From positions 1 to 64,000 of the forward strand of contig JAHDIN010000010.1 of assembly GCA_020630775.1 (NCBI GenBank): a DNA stretch of 64,000 bases, in the 5' to 3' direction. Position numbers and translations under genes: made by a program. Shown piece after piece: positions 9,234-17,322 of the stretch. Under the pieces are notes generated by a model, which was given only the letters and a program-made list of their open reading frames with translations, made no database searches and was not told the origin of the DNA. Numbering within the stretch: position 1 is the first letter of the stretch; each line of letters starts with the position of its first letter. The stretch is from Saprospiraceae bacterium. Its GTDB lineage: Bacteria; Bacteroidota; Bacteroidia; Chitinophagales; Saprospiraceae.

Positions 9234-10175
9234 ATGAAGAAACTGATTTTATTTTATTTGATCATTGGATTAGTGGCTTGCGGCGAAGACACAGAAAGAT
9301 TTGTGCCTTTAGAAAATGCACCTACTCAGGAGGCATTAATTAAATTGGCGCCTCCATTATTTGAAAACTTTAAGCTAGATAACACAACAACTTCTATAGC
9401 ATCTCAATCAAATGTCAATTTTGATATTGATATGAATACGTTTTTTGAACCTTCAGAAACGGTGAATGAATCCAGCTATGATTTGCAATTATTAGAGTAT
9501 AAAGAGTTTGCTCAATTTTTAACTCAAGGATTATCAAGTGATGCTGAGCTTGGATACTCAGAAATTAAATATAGTTTTCTGATTGATGCTAATGCAAATG
9601 ATGAAAGCTTGTCAATAAGAGAAGGTGAACACATTACTGTACGCATACCTTCTGAAGATTTAGGAGACATAGGCCTTGGAAAAGCGTTTTTTAAATCAGA
9701 AACTTTGGATTGGAGTTTCAATGAATTCAAAATAAATGAATCGATTAAATTTACGAGTTGGAAAGCATTGAATTCCGATGGTCAATTAATGGATGTTACC
9801 GGCTACGAATTTAAGATCTATGAAACTGGATGGTATGTAATGGCTGATATTCAAAGATCATCTTTTGAGTTGACAGATATATGTATTCAACTTTCAGAAG
9901 ATTATGATCATGAAAACACAGTTACCTACATCTTATCAAAAAATAACTCTTATTTATTTAAACTAAACAACACAGAATCCTCTGATTTGCAATGCGGCTA
10001 TAACATTCCTTACGTAAAGCCAGATGCCATGATCCTCAATGTATTTTATAGCGATAATAAGTTTTTCTATAATCTAGAAGACATTGATCTGTCATTAAAC
10101 CAAGAGCTAGTTACTGTATCCAGTCCAAAAGAAATTTCGGATAGAGATCTGAGAGAAATTATTGAGTCTCTTTAA
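9234..10175 (+). CDS. Hypothetical lipoprotein
   Basis: A 313-residue protein with a short signal peptide and a lipobox (GLVAC, Cys17), so it is probably membrane-anchored by lipid. I do not recognise the mature domain. It is acidic, rich in Asn, Ser and Glu, and predicted mainly beta-strand, with Cys pairs near residues 224-255 that might form disulfides. It lies 36 bases after the barrel-like gene on the same strand, so it is probably the third gene of the sigma-factor operon. Its stop overlaps by 4 bases the stop of the convergent pyrophosphohydrolase gene. Confidence 0.78.
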   Translation: MKKLILFYLIIGLVACGEDTERFVPLENAPTQEALIKLAPPLFENFKLDNTTTSIASQSNVNFDIDMNTFFEPSETVNESSYDLQLLEYKEFAQFLTQGLSSDAELGYSEIKYSFLIDANANDESLSIREGEHITVRIPSEDLGDIGLGKAFFKSETLDWSFNEFKINESIKFTSWKALNSDGQLMDVTGYEFKIYETGWYVMADIQRSSFELTDICIQLSEDYDHENTVTYILSKNNSYLFKLNNTESSDLQCGYNIPYVKPDAMILNVFYSDNKFFYNLEDIDLSLNQELVTVSSPKEISDRDLREIIESL

Positions 10176-10648
10176 TCTAGAAATTTTGTCAAATCTGCTG
10201 GGCTGTAATTGACAGACTTCAAAACTTTACCATCAGGCTTTCTGTAAACGATGAATTCATCACCTCTTTTCACTATCTCACCTTCGGTGCCATCTTTCGA
10301 TTTATAGTGTTTTAGAGTAGCTTCTGCTTCCTCTTGAGACTTACAAGTTTTACTCATATTTGATCTTTGAACCTCCGCAAACATTGAGTTGAATCTCTCC
10401 CCTATCCCAAATTCATGGATAGCTCCAGATAATACATACTGAATATCACAGAAGGCATCTACCACTTCTAATAAGTCATTATTTTGTATAGCTTCCTTAA
10501 GTTCTTTTAATTCTTCTTCTAAAAGGCTAATTCTGAGCTCACATCTCTCTTTGGATGGTATCACAGGGTTATCCAATACTGGAAGATTAAAGGTTTTATG
10601 AAATGCTGCTACACCGTTGAGTGCTTCTGCTTCTTTGAAATTTTTCAT
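10172..10648 (-). CDS. MazG-like nucleoside triphosphate pyrophosphohydrolase
   Basis: This 158-residue cytoplasmic protein has the all-alpha NTP-pyrophosphohydrolase signature. An EEELKEL motif lies near residue 30-40, and a VVDAFCDIQYVLSGA helix at about 60-77 supplies the second acidic cluster (DxxxD) for Mg binding. The family hydrolyses (d)NTPs to monophosphate and pyrophosphate, for nucleotide-pool cleaning. Residues 110-158 form a small C-terminal extension (GEIVKRGDEFIVYRKPDGKV) of beta type found in the Af0060-like subgroup. It is a single gene, convergent with the lipoprotein gene and preceded by a repeat-rich spacer. Confidence 0.85.
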   Translation of the reverse strand: MKNFKEAEALNGVAAFHKTFNLPVLDNPVIPSKERCELRISLLEEELKELKEAIQNNDLLEVVDAFCDIQYVLSGAIHEFGIGERFNSMFAEVQRSNMSKTCKSQEEAEATLKHYKSKDGTEGEIVKRGDEFIVYRKPDGKVLKSVNYSPADLTKFLD

Positions 10649-10671
10649 TTGTATGTGTATGTGTTTTGGTT

Positions 10672-10734
10672 TTTGGTCTTTGGTCTTTGGTCTTTAGTCT
10701 TTGGTCTTTGGCTATTGGCTATTGGCTATTGGAC
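10672..10734. repeat. 7-bp tandem array (TTTGGTC and variants, 9 units)
   Basis: Nine contiguous 7-base units are read directly: three TTTGGTC, one TTTAGTC, one TTTGGTC, one TTTGGCT, two ATTGGCT and one ATTGGAC. Degeneration runs from left to right. Confidence 0.85.
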
Positions 10735-10749
10735 ATTGTACCCCTAAAT

Positions 10750-10763
10750 CCCCTTGCAAGGGG
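10750..10763. repeat. 14-bp perfect palindrome CCCCTTGCAAGGGG
   Basis: A perfect inverted repeat without loop lies between the two tandem arrays and is followed by ACTTTTACTTT. It could form a short hairpin or be a remnant of a dispersed intergenic repeat. There is no coding or obvious binding-site context. Confidence 0.6.
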
Positions 10764-10807
10764 ACTTTTACTTTATTTTATGCAGGTTAAGCTATTAAAA
10801 ATCATTT

Positions 10808-10863
10808 ATGCCTTTATGCCTTTATGCCTTTATACCTTTATGCCTTTATGCCTTTATGCCTTT
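10808..10863. repeat. 8-bp tandem array (ATGCCTTT, 7 units)
   Basis: Seven contiguous octamers are read, six perfect ATGCCTTT and one ATACCTTT (10832-10839). A decaying continuation (ATGTCTCT, AAGCCTCT, ACTCCTCT) extends to about 10889. Confidence 0.88.
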
Positions 10864-11126
10864 TTATGTCTCTAAGCCTCTACTCCTCTTCCATTTAGCT
10901 TTCTAAGCTCTAAATATCTTGATTATATCAAATCAGATTATGCAACTAAGTCATTGGTCTTTAATGAATTAAAAACGTCACGTATTATCAAATGTTTAAG
11001 TTTGATAAACTATATTATAATCTTAAAGCTTTACTTTAAGGTATTTTCTACAGTAGCCATTCTGGCGTTTTAATACTCTACAAAGGTGCAAATAAGTAAT
11101 ATATTAGAGAAAATTTAATACAAGCT

Positions 11127-11783
11127 TTGTTAGAAGCAAAAAATATTACAAAATCGTACGAGGATCTTCAGGTTTTAAAAGGTGTAAACCTATCAATATC
11201 TGGCTCTACGATTACAAGCATAATCGGAAAATCAGGGAGTGGAAAAAGCACTTTGCTTCATATACTCGGCACATTAGATGTACCTGACACTGGATCGGTA
11301 TTTTTAAATGATATCGAAATCAATAAGCTGAATGAAAAAGAACTATCTCAATTTAGAAATAAAGAAATAGGGTTTGTATTTCAGTTTCATCATCTGATAC
11401 CGGAGTTTTCTGCTTTAGAAAATGTTTCGATGCCAGCGCTTATCAATGGAATTAGTAAGCATAAGGCGCATAAGAAGTCTTCTGATCTCTTAAGTTACCT
11501 AGGTTTGTCTGGAAGGCTTGATCATAAACCTAATGAGCTATCTGGAGGTGAGCAACAACGAGTTGCAATTGCAAGAGCATTAATAAATGATCCCAAAATC
11601 ATCTTCGCAGATGAACCTACAGGTAATTTAGATACACAAAACTCTGTTGAATTACATGAATTATTTATGAAGCTTCGTGATGACATGGGACAAACGTTTG
11701 TTATTGTCACGCACAACATGGAGTTAGCTCAATTAAGTGATCGTGTATTAGAGATTGTGGATGGTAATATTACCAATTCTTAA
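11127..11783 (+). CDS. LolD-type ABC transporter ATP-binding protein
   Basis: A 218-residue ABC ATPase with Walker [10 protein letters not shown] (residues 34-42), Q-loop [16 protein letters not shown], signature LSGGEQQR, Walker [13 protein letters not shown] and a switch His (VIVTHN). The Q-loop region and length match the LolD/MacB/FtsE clade, which powers extraction of lipoproteins from the inner membrane or related mechanotransmission. No LolC/E permease lies next to it, so the partner must be encoded elsewhere. The start is TTG at 11127, chosen because the family begins with [11 protein letters not shown]. Its last 14 bases overlap the convergent cryptochrome gene. Confidence 0.9.
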   Translation: MLEAKNITKSYEDLQVLKGVNLSISGSTITSIIGKSGSGKSTLLHILGTLDVPDTGSVFLNDIEINKLNEKELSQFRNKEIGFVFQFHHLIPEFSALENVSMPALINGISKHKAHKKSSDLLSYLGLSGRLDHKPNELSGGEQQRVAIARALINDPKIIFADEPTGNLDTQNSVELHELFMKLRDDMGQTFVIVTHNMELAQLSDRVLEIVDGNITNS

Positions 11784-13167
11784 CATGTACACAAGGCTGC
11801 GGATAATTGACGCCATTTAATGCATTTCCATTGTACTTAAATGGGTTGATAATATATTCTAAAGGTGTATTTTGAAGTTCTGGTAACCAGTGTTTAATAT
11901 ACTTAGCGTCGGCATCGTATTTTTTTACTTGTGTCGGAATATTAAAGTATCGATTGGGCCTTGGATCTGTCCCTACACCAGCGACATAATTCCAATTGCC
12001 ATAATTAGAACAAGGATCATAGTCAATCAATAATGACTCAAAATACTCTGCGCCCATGATCCAGTTTAATCTCATATCCTTTACAAGAAACGAAGCCACA
12101 TTTTGTCTACCTCGATTGGACATAAAGCCAGTAGCATTTAGTTCTCTCATATTTGCATCAATAAATGGAATGCCTGTTTTACCTAAAGCCCATTTGTCAA
12201 AAAGCACTTCATTGTCATAAAGCTGGAATTCTAGCTTCCCTTTAATACCTTTTTTGAAGAAGATTTTGTTGCCATGTTTCTTCGCCATGAATCTGAAAAA
12301 ATCCCTCCACATTAGTTCAAATATCAACCAATAAGTAGAATCGTTTTTGACACGTTCTTCTTCATACCTTTTGACTTCTTGATAGACGTATTTGGGAGAC
12401 AAACAGCCATGTGAAAGATAGGCACTTAGCTTGCTTGAATAATCCCTGCCCAGCAATTGATTTCGGGTTTGCTTGTATTTAGCAATATGATCTGTTTCCC
12501 AAAGGTAATATTGCAATTCCTTTAATGCAGCTCGCTCTCCCCCATTCATTAGAGATGCCTCTGGAACGTCATCAAAACCAAAGTCTTTCAATGTTGGTAT
12601 ATCCCCCACTTCAACATCAATACTCAATGATTGAAATGGCTCATTTGGTGCTTCAAAAGGTTGCCTTATACTGACAAATCTTTCTACTTCCTTTCTAAAG
12701 GTTGTAAACTGATCTGGACAGTGCGTGATAGGAAATGGTAAATCAGCGGTGTAATACAACATTTTCCCTCTATAATATCGCATTTCTTGTCCAATAGACC
12801 AGAGTGACTTTTCTAGCACATCTTGAACATCCACTTCTTCTTGAGTCCTTTCTCTATTGCAATAAACATAATGGGTTTTACATTGGCGGGCTAATTGGGG
12901 AATAACTTCTTCTGTGATACCAGTTCTAATAATTAAATCGCTACCTAAAGCCTGTAATGATGCTTTAAGATCTTTGATACTTTCTATGATGAACTTGGCT
13001 CGGTGGACACCCGTTTTCTTGAATCCAAAAGAAGTATGGCTTTTAAAAATACGATCATCAAACACATAAACCGGAATAACCTCGTCACTGTGCTTTAATG
13101 CGTCAACCAAAGCTTCATTATCGTGAAGTCTTAGGTCATTTCTAAACCATATAATGGATCTTTTCAT
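11770..13167 (-). CDS. DASH-family cryptochrome / photolyase
   Basis: A 465-residue flavoprotein. The N-terminal alpha/beta photolyase domain starts MKRSIIWFRNDLRLHDNEAL and binds the antenna cofactor. The C-terminal helical FAD domain shows YLSHGCLSPKYVY, ELMWRDFFRF, MSNRGRQNVASFL and the DASH-typical WNYVAGVGTDPRPNRYFN. DASH enzymes repair cyclobutane pyrimidine dimers in single-stranded DNA using blue light. The gene stands alone on the minus strand, with no carotenoid or light-regulator gene nearby. The length is in the usual range for bacterial DASH proteins. Confidence 0.94.
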   Translation of the reverse strand: MKRSIIWFRNDLRLHDNEALVDALKHSDEVIPVYVFDDRIFKSHTSFGFKKTGVHRAKFIIESIKDLKASLQALGSDLIIRTGITEEVIPQLARQCKTHYVYCNRERTQEEVDVQDVLEKSLWSIGQEMRYYRGKMLYYTADLPFPITHCPDQFTTFRKEVERFVSIRQPFEAPNEPFQSLSIDVEVGDIPTLKDFGFDDVPEASLMNGGERAALKELQYYLWETDHIAKYKQTRNQLLGRDYSSKLSAYLSHGCLSPKYVYQEVKRYEEERVKNDSTYWLIFELMWRDFFRFMAKKHGNKIFFKKGIKGKLEFQLYDNEVLFDKWALGKTGIPFIDANMRELNATGFMSNRGRQNVASFLVKDMRLNWIMGAEYFESLLIDYDPCSNYGNWNYVAGVGTDPRPNRYFNIPTQVKKYDADAKYIKHWLPELQNTPLEYIINPFKYNGNALNGVNYPQPCVHVKNW

Positions 13168-13250
13168 ATCGGGATTAAAACAGCAAATTAATATAAAATA
13201 AAATTACCTTTATCTGACAAACAAGAATTTAAAATTTTGGTTTTATAATT

Positions 13251-13640
13251 ATGAAAATTCTACAACTCCTGGCGCTGCTATTTTTATTTATTTCATGTGG
13301 ACCTGCGCACAATGACGAGGAAGTAAAGCTATTATATGATGAAGTCATTAGAATCCATGATGAAGTCATGCCTAAGATATCTGACATCAATAAATTAAAG
13401 AAGCGTGTAAGAAAGTTAGAAAAGAATGATGAAACATCTATAGCGCTTATAAAGCAACTGCAAGATGCTGACGATGCGATGATGGATTGGATGGCAGATT
13501 TTCAAAAGTATAAGACTTTGGCAGATTCTAGTAAGACGGTAAAAATGGATTATTTGAATGTCGAAAAGCAAAAAATTCAAAGTGTAAGTGATCAAATGTT
13601 GTTATCAATTGATACTGCAAAAAAGTATTTAAATGACTAA
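13251..13640 (+). CDS. Small helical lipoprotein (viral A-type-inclusion-like family)
   Basis: A 129-residue protein with signal peptide and lipobox (LFISC, Cys16). The mature part is helical with heptads: HDEVMPKISDINKLKKRVRKLE, then DADDAMMDWMADF and a KQKIQSVSDQML tail. This matches a small Bacteroidota family often labelled viral A-type inclusion protein, a name without functional meaning. It overlaps the SCO gene by 8 bases and leads a four-gene operon with SCO, cytochrome c and SRPBCC genes, so a periplasmic role linked to electron transport is possible but unproven. Confidence 0.8.
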   Translation: MKILQLLALLFLFISCGPAHNDEEVKLLYDEVIRIHDEVMPKISDINKLKKRVRKLEKNDETSIALIKQLQDADDAMMDWMADFQKYKTLADSSKTVKMDYLNVEKQKIQSVSDQMLLSIDTAKKYLND

Positions 13641-14256
13641 GAATATATTGCTCGGGTTTATTATAATTTGCTCCATATGGGCATGTCAGGAAGTGCCTTC
13701 TGAGCCCCTTCCCATATTAGGTCGTCAAGAGATTAATGGTCAAGATACCATCTTCCATCATATACCAGACTTTAGTTTCACCAATCAAGATGGGCAAACT
13801 GTGGTCAATGAAGATTTGGACAACTACCTCTATCTGTCGGATTTTTTCTTTACCAATTGTCCATCAATTTGTCCGATTGTAAAAAAGCAAATGTTGAGGA
13901 TTTATGACAAATATGAAAATGAGCCTTTAATCAAGCTCGTCAGTCATACTATCGATCCTAAAAGAGATACCGTTGAAAAACTTAAAAAATACGCTGAAGG
14001 CTTATCCGTAAATACTGATAAATGGATGTTTTTAACTGGTGATAAAGAAGAACTTTTAGACATTGCAGAAGACTACTTTGTGGCAGCGTATGAAGACGCA
14101 GATGCACCCGGTGGATTCGATCATTCGGGCAAAATAATTCTGGTCGATAAAAAGAGACATATCAGAGCATTTGCAGAAGGTACTGATCCTGAGGATGTGA
14201 CTCAGTTATTAAAAGATATTGATTTATTGCTTTTAGAATATGGGGTTAAAAAGTAA
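13633..14256 (+). CDS. SCO1/SenC family copper-binding lipoprotein
   Basis: A 207-residue protein with a lipobox (SIWAC, Cys18) and a thioredoxin-like SCO domain. Copper ligands are visible: CPSIC (Cys76 and Cys80) and the later His in GGFDHSGK (His164). SCO proteins deliver copper to the CuA site of cytochrome c oxidase or act as redox partners. It overlaps the upstream lipoprotein gene by 8 bases and the cytochrome gene by 17 bases, so the genes are tightly co-transcribed. No oxidase subunit is in view. Confidence 0.92.
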   Translation: MTKNILLGFIIICSIWACQEVPSEPLPILGRQEINGQDTIFHHIPDFSFTNQDGQTVVNEDLDNYLYLSDFFFTNCPSICPIVKKQMLRIYDKYENEPLIKLVSHTIDPKRDTVEKLKKYAEGLSVNTDKWMFLTGDKEELLDIAEDYFVAAYEDADAPGGFDHSGKIILVDKKRHIRAFAEGTDPEDVTQLLKDIDLLLLEYGVKK

Positions 14257-14620
14257 AGTACTATTTATTCTTTTTCTTTTGTCAATGGCTATTGCTTGCC
14301 AGCATGTTACCTTTAAGGAAGGTGAGATACTTTATGAAACTCATTGTAGTCATTGCCACATGCCTAAAGGTGAAGGCGTCGGCGATATATATCCTGCACT
14401 GAATAACTTGACTGAAGACTATGCGTTTGAAGAAATCTATTGCATCATAAGAAATGGTAAAAATAGTCCCGATCGCGTTGTAGAAATGGTGGCTATTAAT
14501 GGATTAAGTGATGTACAGCTTCATAATATCGTCAATTATATTAAGTCAGATATGAATGGTCTGCAACATGAGTTTTCTGCAAATGCCTCAAGAGAACATC
14601 TTTTACCTTGTCCAGAATGA
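14240..14620 (+). CDS. Monohaem cytochrome c lipoprotein
   Basis: A 126-residue protein with signal and lipobox (MAIAC, Cys20), then one haem attachment site CSHCH (Cys36, Cys39, His40). The fold is a class I cytochrome c, with a C-terminal LSDVQLHNIVNYIKSDM helix; the distal Met is probably in the VVEMVAING segment. It is an electron carrier on the periplasmic face. The ATG start at 14240 lies inside the SCO gene in another frame. Its stop overlaps the next ATG (ATGA at 14617-14620). Confidence 0.9.
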   Translation: MGLKSKVLFILFLLSMAIACQHVTFKEGEILYETHCSHCHMPKGEGVGDIYPALNNLTEDYAFEEIYCIIRNGKNSPDRVVEMVAINGLSDVQLHNIVNYIKSDMNGLQHEFSANASREHLLPCPE

Positions 14621-15069
14621 AAAAGTTTATCACCTCCCAAATCCGTATCAATGTATCTCCTGACAAAATCATAGAAGCACTCGTAGACCCTGAACAACTC
14701 CATGCTTGGTGGGGCGTAGATGATGCATTTGTAGAAAAAAAAGATGGTGGACTATATTGTCTAACTTGGATGCGTACGCCAGAAGGCATAAAGTTTATAA
14801 GTTCTGGTCAAATTAGATTATACAATCCGCGCTCTCATCTGTATCTAGAGAATTTAATCTATATTAATTACGAGAAGCCCATGATGGGACCGTTTACTTT
14901 GAAATATGATGTGTTCACAGAAAGACATTACAGCATTCTAAAGATAAATCAATCTGGCTTTCAAAAAGGACTTAATGACGAATGGGATTGGTATTACAAT
15001 GCTGTTTTGGATGGTTGGCCTCAGGCTTTGGTAATCTTGAAGAATTATTTGGAGAGACGGTATGTTTAG
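14617..15069 (+). CDS. SRPBCC/AHSA1-domain protein
   Basis: About 150 residues covering one START/Bet v1-like fold: SQIRINVSPDKIIEALVDPEQLHAWWG at the start and a C-terminal WDWYYNAVLDGWPQALVILKNYLE helix. AHSA1-type proteins bind hydrophobic ligands or assist Hsp90-like chaperones; the bacterial ligand is unknown. I prefer ATG 14617, which overlaps the cytochrome stop in an ATGA junction, over an in-frame TTG three codons earlier. It is the last gene of the SCO operon. Confidence 0.85.
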   Translation: MKKFITSQIRINVSPDKIIEALVDPEQLHAWWGVDDAFVEKKDGGLYCLTWMRTPEGIKFISSGQIRLYNPRSHLYLENLIYINYEKPMMGPFTLKYDVFTERHYSILKINQSGFQKGLNDEWDWYYNAVLDGWPQALVILKNYLERRYV

Positions 15070-15171
15070 ATTACGAATGACAAAGAAACGATTTATGACA
15101 TAGTGCCTTAGAGTTTGATCAATGAGAAAAAAGTAAAAATAAATTTATAGTAAATCATTTTAGGAGTACAC

Positions 15172-15270
15172 ATGCGAATATTAGCAACAATAGCACTCTT
15201 GATTTTAGTTTCTTGCAATATCGAGAAAACACCAGTTTTGAGCTACGGGAAATTAAATTTAAATAAATAA
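15172..15270 (+). CDS. Possible 32-residue micro-lipoprotein
   Basis: An ATG at 15172 follows TAGGAGTACAC, an unusually good Shine-Dalgarno-like sequence for this window. It encodes a full signal peptide with lipobox (LILVSC, Cys15) and only 17 further residues before TAA. The start MRILATIALL resembles that of the lipoprotein at 35932 (MRILASIAALL). It may be a genuine tiny lipoprotein or the surviving 5' end of a decayed gene. Confidence 0.4.
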   Translation: MRILATIALLILVSCNIEKTPVLSYGKLNLNK

Positions 15271-15402
15271 ACGATCAAAACTTTTTGTAAGGTGACAATA
15301 AAAGAGATACTTTATCTAAATTTCCATGCCCTTTATACCGTATAATAGTTAAGAGTTAGCTAGATTGGTCATATAAAATGCAATTTTTAGACCTATATAT
15401 CT

Positions 15403-15522
15403 TGAAGCCCTGAAGCCCTGAAGCCCTGAAGCCCTGAAGCCCTGAAGCCCTGAAGCCCTGAAGCCCTGAAACCTTGAAACCTTGGAGCCTTGAAACCTTG
15501 GAGCCCTGAAACCTTGAAACCT
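15403..15522. repeat. 8-bp tandem array (TGAAGCCC, 15 units)
   Basis: Eight perfect TGAAGCCC units (15403-15466) are followed by seven variants (TGAAACCT, TGGAGCCT, TGGAGCCC) in the same phase, 120 bases in all. The array ends about 40 bases before the lipoprotein gene at 15565, so length change could affect that gene's promoter spacing. Confidence 0.92.
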
Positions 15523-15564
15523 CTAGCAACATTTACAACATCATCATTCTAAACAGATATAAAC

Positions 15565-16311
15565 ATGAATAAACTATTTCTAACATTAACATGTACCCTC
15601 CTACTCTTAGCCTGCAAAACGAACAAGGAAATATTCAAGCAACAAATCGATCCAAAAATTGAAACTACAACAACAGGCCATATTGTAATGGGCCTCATTG
15701 AGTACGCCGTAGTTGACAGTACTATTGCTACACAAGAAATGGCTCAAATTATGGTTGATATGATGCAGTCGACCATGGAAAATGAACTCGTTTATAATTC
15801 TAATCGATCTGCGGAGTTAGTCAAGGAAAATGGCACGTACGTCAGGCGCTCATTGTATGATAGATCTACTAAAATGGCATATCAATTTCTTACGAAAGAT
15901 AATGTACAGTATTTCGCAAAAATGGATATTACACAAATGACGAAGGAAATGGAATCTCCAAATGAAGATATGGACGAATTTTCAAAAATGTTTAAGAATG
16001 GATCACAGCTTGTTGATATTTTAGGGTTCAAGTGTAATGAATTGACCATGATGCAGCCTCCTGATTTTACTGAGGTGAACTCTGTTGCTTATACAACAAA
16101 TGAAATTCCGCATTTATCTGAGGCCATGGGGCCATTAAGTAAATTTATCAAGGGCGCCCCCATTAAGACAACCATGTTTGTAGAAGGCATTAGTATAACA
16201 TTCGGCGCTTTGGAAATTAAAAAGGATACGAATATGGACGTCTATTTACAATTCGATCCGACAAAGTATACTGAAGTTTCATTGGAGGAATTAGATATGA
16301 TGGAGTATTAG
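15565..16311 (+). CDS. Lipoprotein, DUF4412-like
   Basis: A 248-residue protein with signal peptide and lipobox (LLLLAC, Cys17). The mature domain looks like the DUF4412-type fold: an early GHIVMGLIEYAV strand, a Met-rich MAQIMVDMMQSTMEN helix, and paired strands DILGFKCNELTM and NSVAYTTNEIPH. These periplasmic or surface lipoproteins have no known activity. It is a single gene, preceded by the 15-unit octamer array. The resemblance to DUF4412 is from pattern memory and moderate in strength. Confidence 0.75.
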   Translation: MNKLFLTLTCTLLLLACKTNKEIFKQQIDPKIETTTTGHIVMGLIEYAVVDSTIATQEMAQIMVDMMQSTMENELVYNSNRSAELVKENGTYVRRSLYDRSTKMAYQFLTKDNVQYFAKMDITQMTKEMESPNEDMDEFSKMFKNGSQLVDILGFKCNELTMMQPPDFTEVNSVAYTTNEIPHLSEAMGPLSKFIKGAPIKTTMFVEGISITFGALEIKKDTNMDVYLQFDPTKYTEVSLEELDMMEY

Positions 16312-16401
16312 AGATATAGATCTTTACGACATATAAGCTTCGTAGTTTAAGCTCAAGAAACAGAAAAGTAATATCTTGATAATCCATAAGTAAAGTAACA
16401 T

Positions 16402-17298
16402 ATGCGATTTCCATTACTACTATCTTTTATTCTGCTCGGTGCTTTCAGCACAGCTAATGCACAAATCTTAGAACTTGACAATAAGTGGATTTATGATTTC
16501 AGAGATTATTCTTTATTCAATGGATCATACACTGAAAAATTTGACTCGATTCATATCGTATCTGATACTTTGATAAACGGGCTTAAGTATTATAAGTTAG
16601 TTTCTTCTGAACAGAGTCCTTGTGGAATTTTCACTTCAGTAGAATATCTGCGAGAGGAGGATGATAAAATCTTCAGATTGAGTAAAAACCTAATTGACGA
16701 AAAATTAATGATCGATTTTACTGCTCAAAATGCATATAACATGACTTACGATGCAGCTTGGTTTAATGAAGAAATTCAAACTAACGTTGTTAATGATTCC
16801 ATCGGGATAGAAATTTTACCAAGTGGAAAACAAATTGAGTTGACCTATCAGCGCATATTAAGTAATTACAGCTATGATGATAATGCATCTTATAAATTAT
16901 CCAGAGATATCGGGTATATACAATACGGATTACTTTTTCCTGACATTGGTACAAATTTATGTGATGTATATGAAGGCATTAATCTAAGATGTAAAATCAA
17001 TGGCAATGATACTATTAAACTAACTGAACTTGACTGTTATGAAACATCAATAATTTCATCGATAAATCAAGTTGACGAAGATCCCATTTTACTGTATCCC
17101 AACCCAGCAAACGATGTGCTCATAATCCCAGCCGATTATGAAATCATAGTCATTCAGAATCTCTCAGGAAGCTCAATGAGTTATACCATAAATAACACTG
17201 AAGTTGATATTTCGGACTTCCTAAATGGTATATATTTTATAACAATCAAAAACCGAAACGGCAATCAAGTCTACATACAGAAAGTAATTAAAATGTAA
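16402..17298 (+). CDS. Secreted protein with T9SS type A sorting domain
   Basis: A 298-residue protein with a signal peptide ending at ANAQ. Residues 21-220 form an unrecognised, probably beta-rich domain with a few Cys. The C-terminal 80 residues are a type A sorting domain: LYPNPANDVLIIP, then ISDFLNGIYFITIKN and a final Lys-Met after VYIQKVI. Such proteins cross the outer membrane through the type IX system and are released or attached to the surface. The next gene starts 24 bases on. Confidence 0.85.
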   Translation: MRFPLLLSFILLGAFSTANAQILELDNKWIYDFRDYSLFNGSYTEKFDSIHIVSDTLINGLKYYKLVSSEQSPCGIFTSVEYLREEDDKIFRLSKNLIDEKLMIDFTAQNAYNMTYDAAWFNEEIQTNVVNDSIGIEILPSGKQIELTYQRILSNYSYDDNASYKLSRDIGYIQYGLLFPDIGTNLCDVYEGINLRCKINGNDTIKLTELDCYETSIISSINQVDEDPILLYPNPANDVLIIPADYEIIVIQNLSGSSMSYTINNTEVDISDFLNGIYFITIKNRNGNQVYIQKVIKM

Positions 17299-17322
17299 CT
17301 TCAATACTTATACAATCAAATC

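Larger units (their letters stand above)
10649..11126. other. Repeat-rich intergenic region
   Basis: No gene is supported here. An apparent 69-codon plus-strand frame at 10666-10875 is only a translation of the tandem repeats. The region holds a 7-bp array, a 14-bp palindrome and an 8-bp array, listed separately, followed by about 230 A+T-rich bases leading to the ABC ATPase gene. Confidence 0.7.

Noticed and set aside
10808-10863. Possible CRISPR-like array
   Set aside because: Units are 8 bases with no spacers; it is a simple tandem repeat. The same holds for 15403-15522.
10666-10875. 69-codon plus-strand frame
   Set aside because: It is only a translation of the heptamer and octamer arrays and the palindrome.
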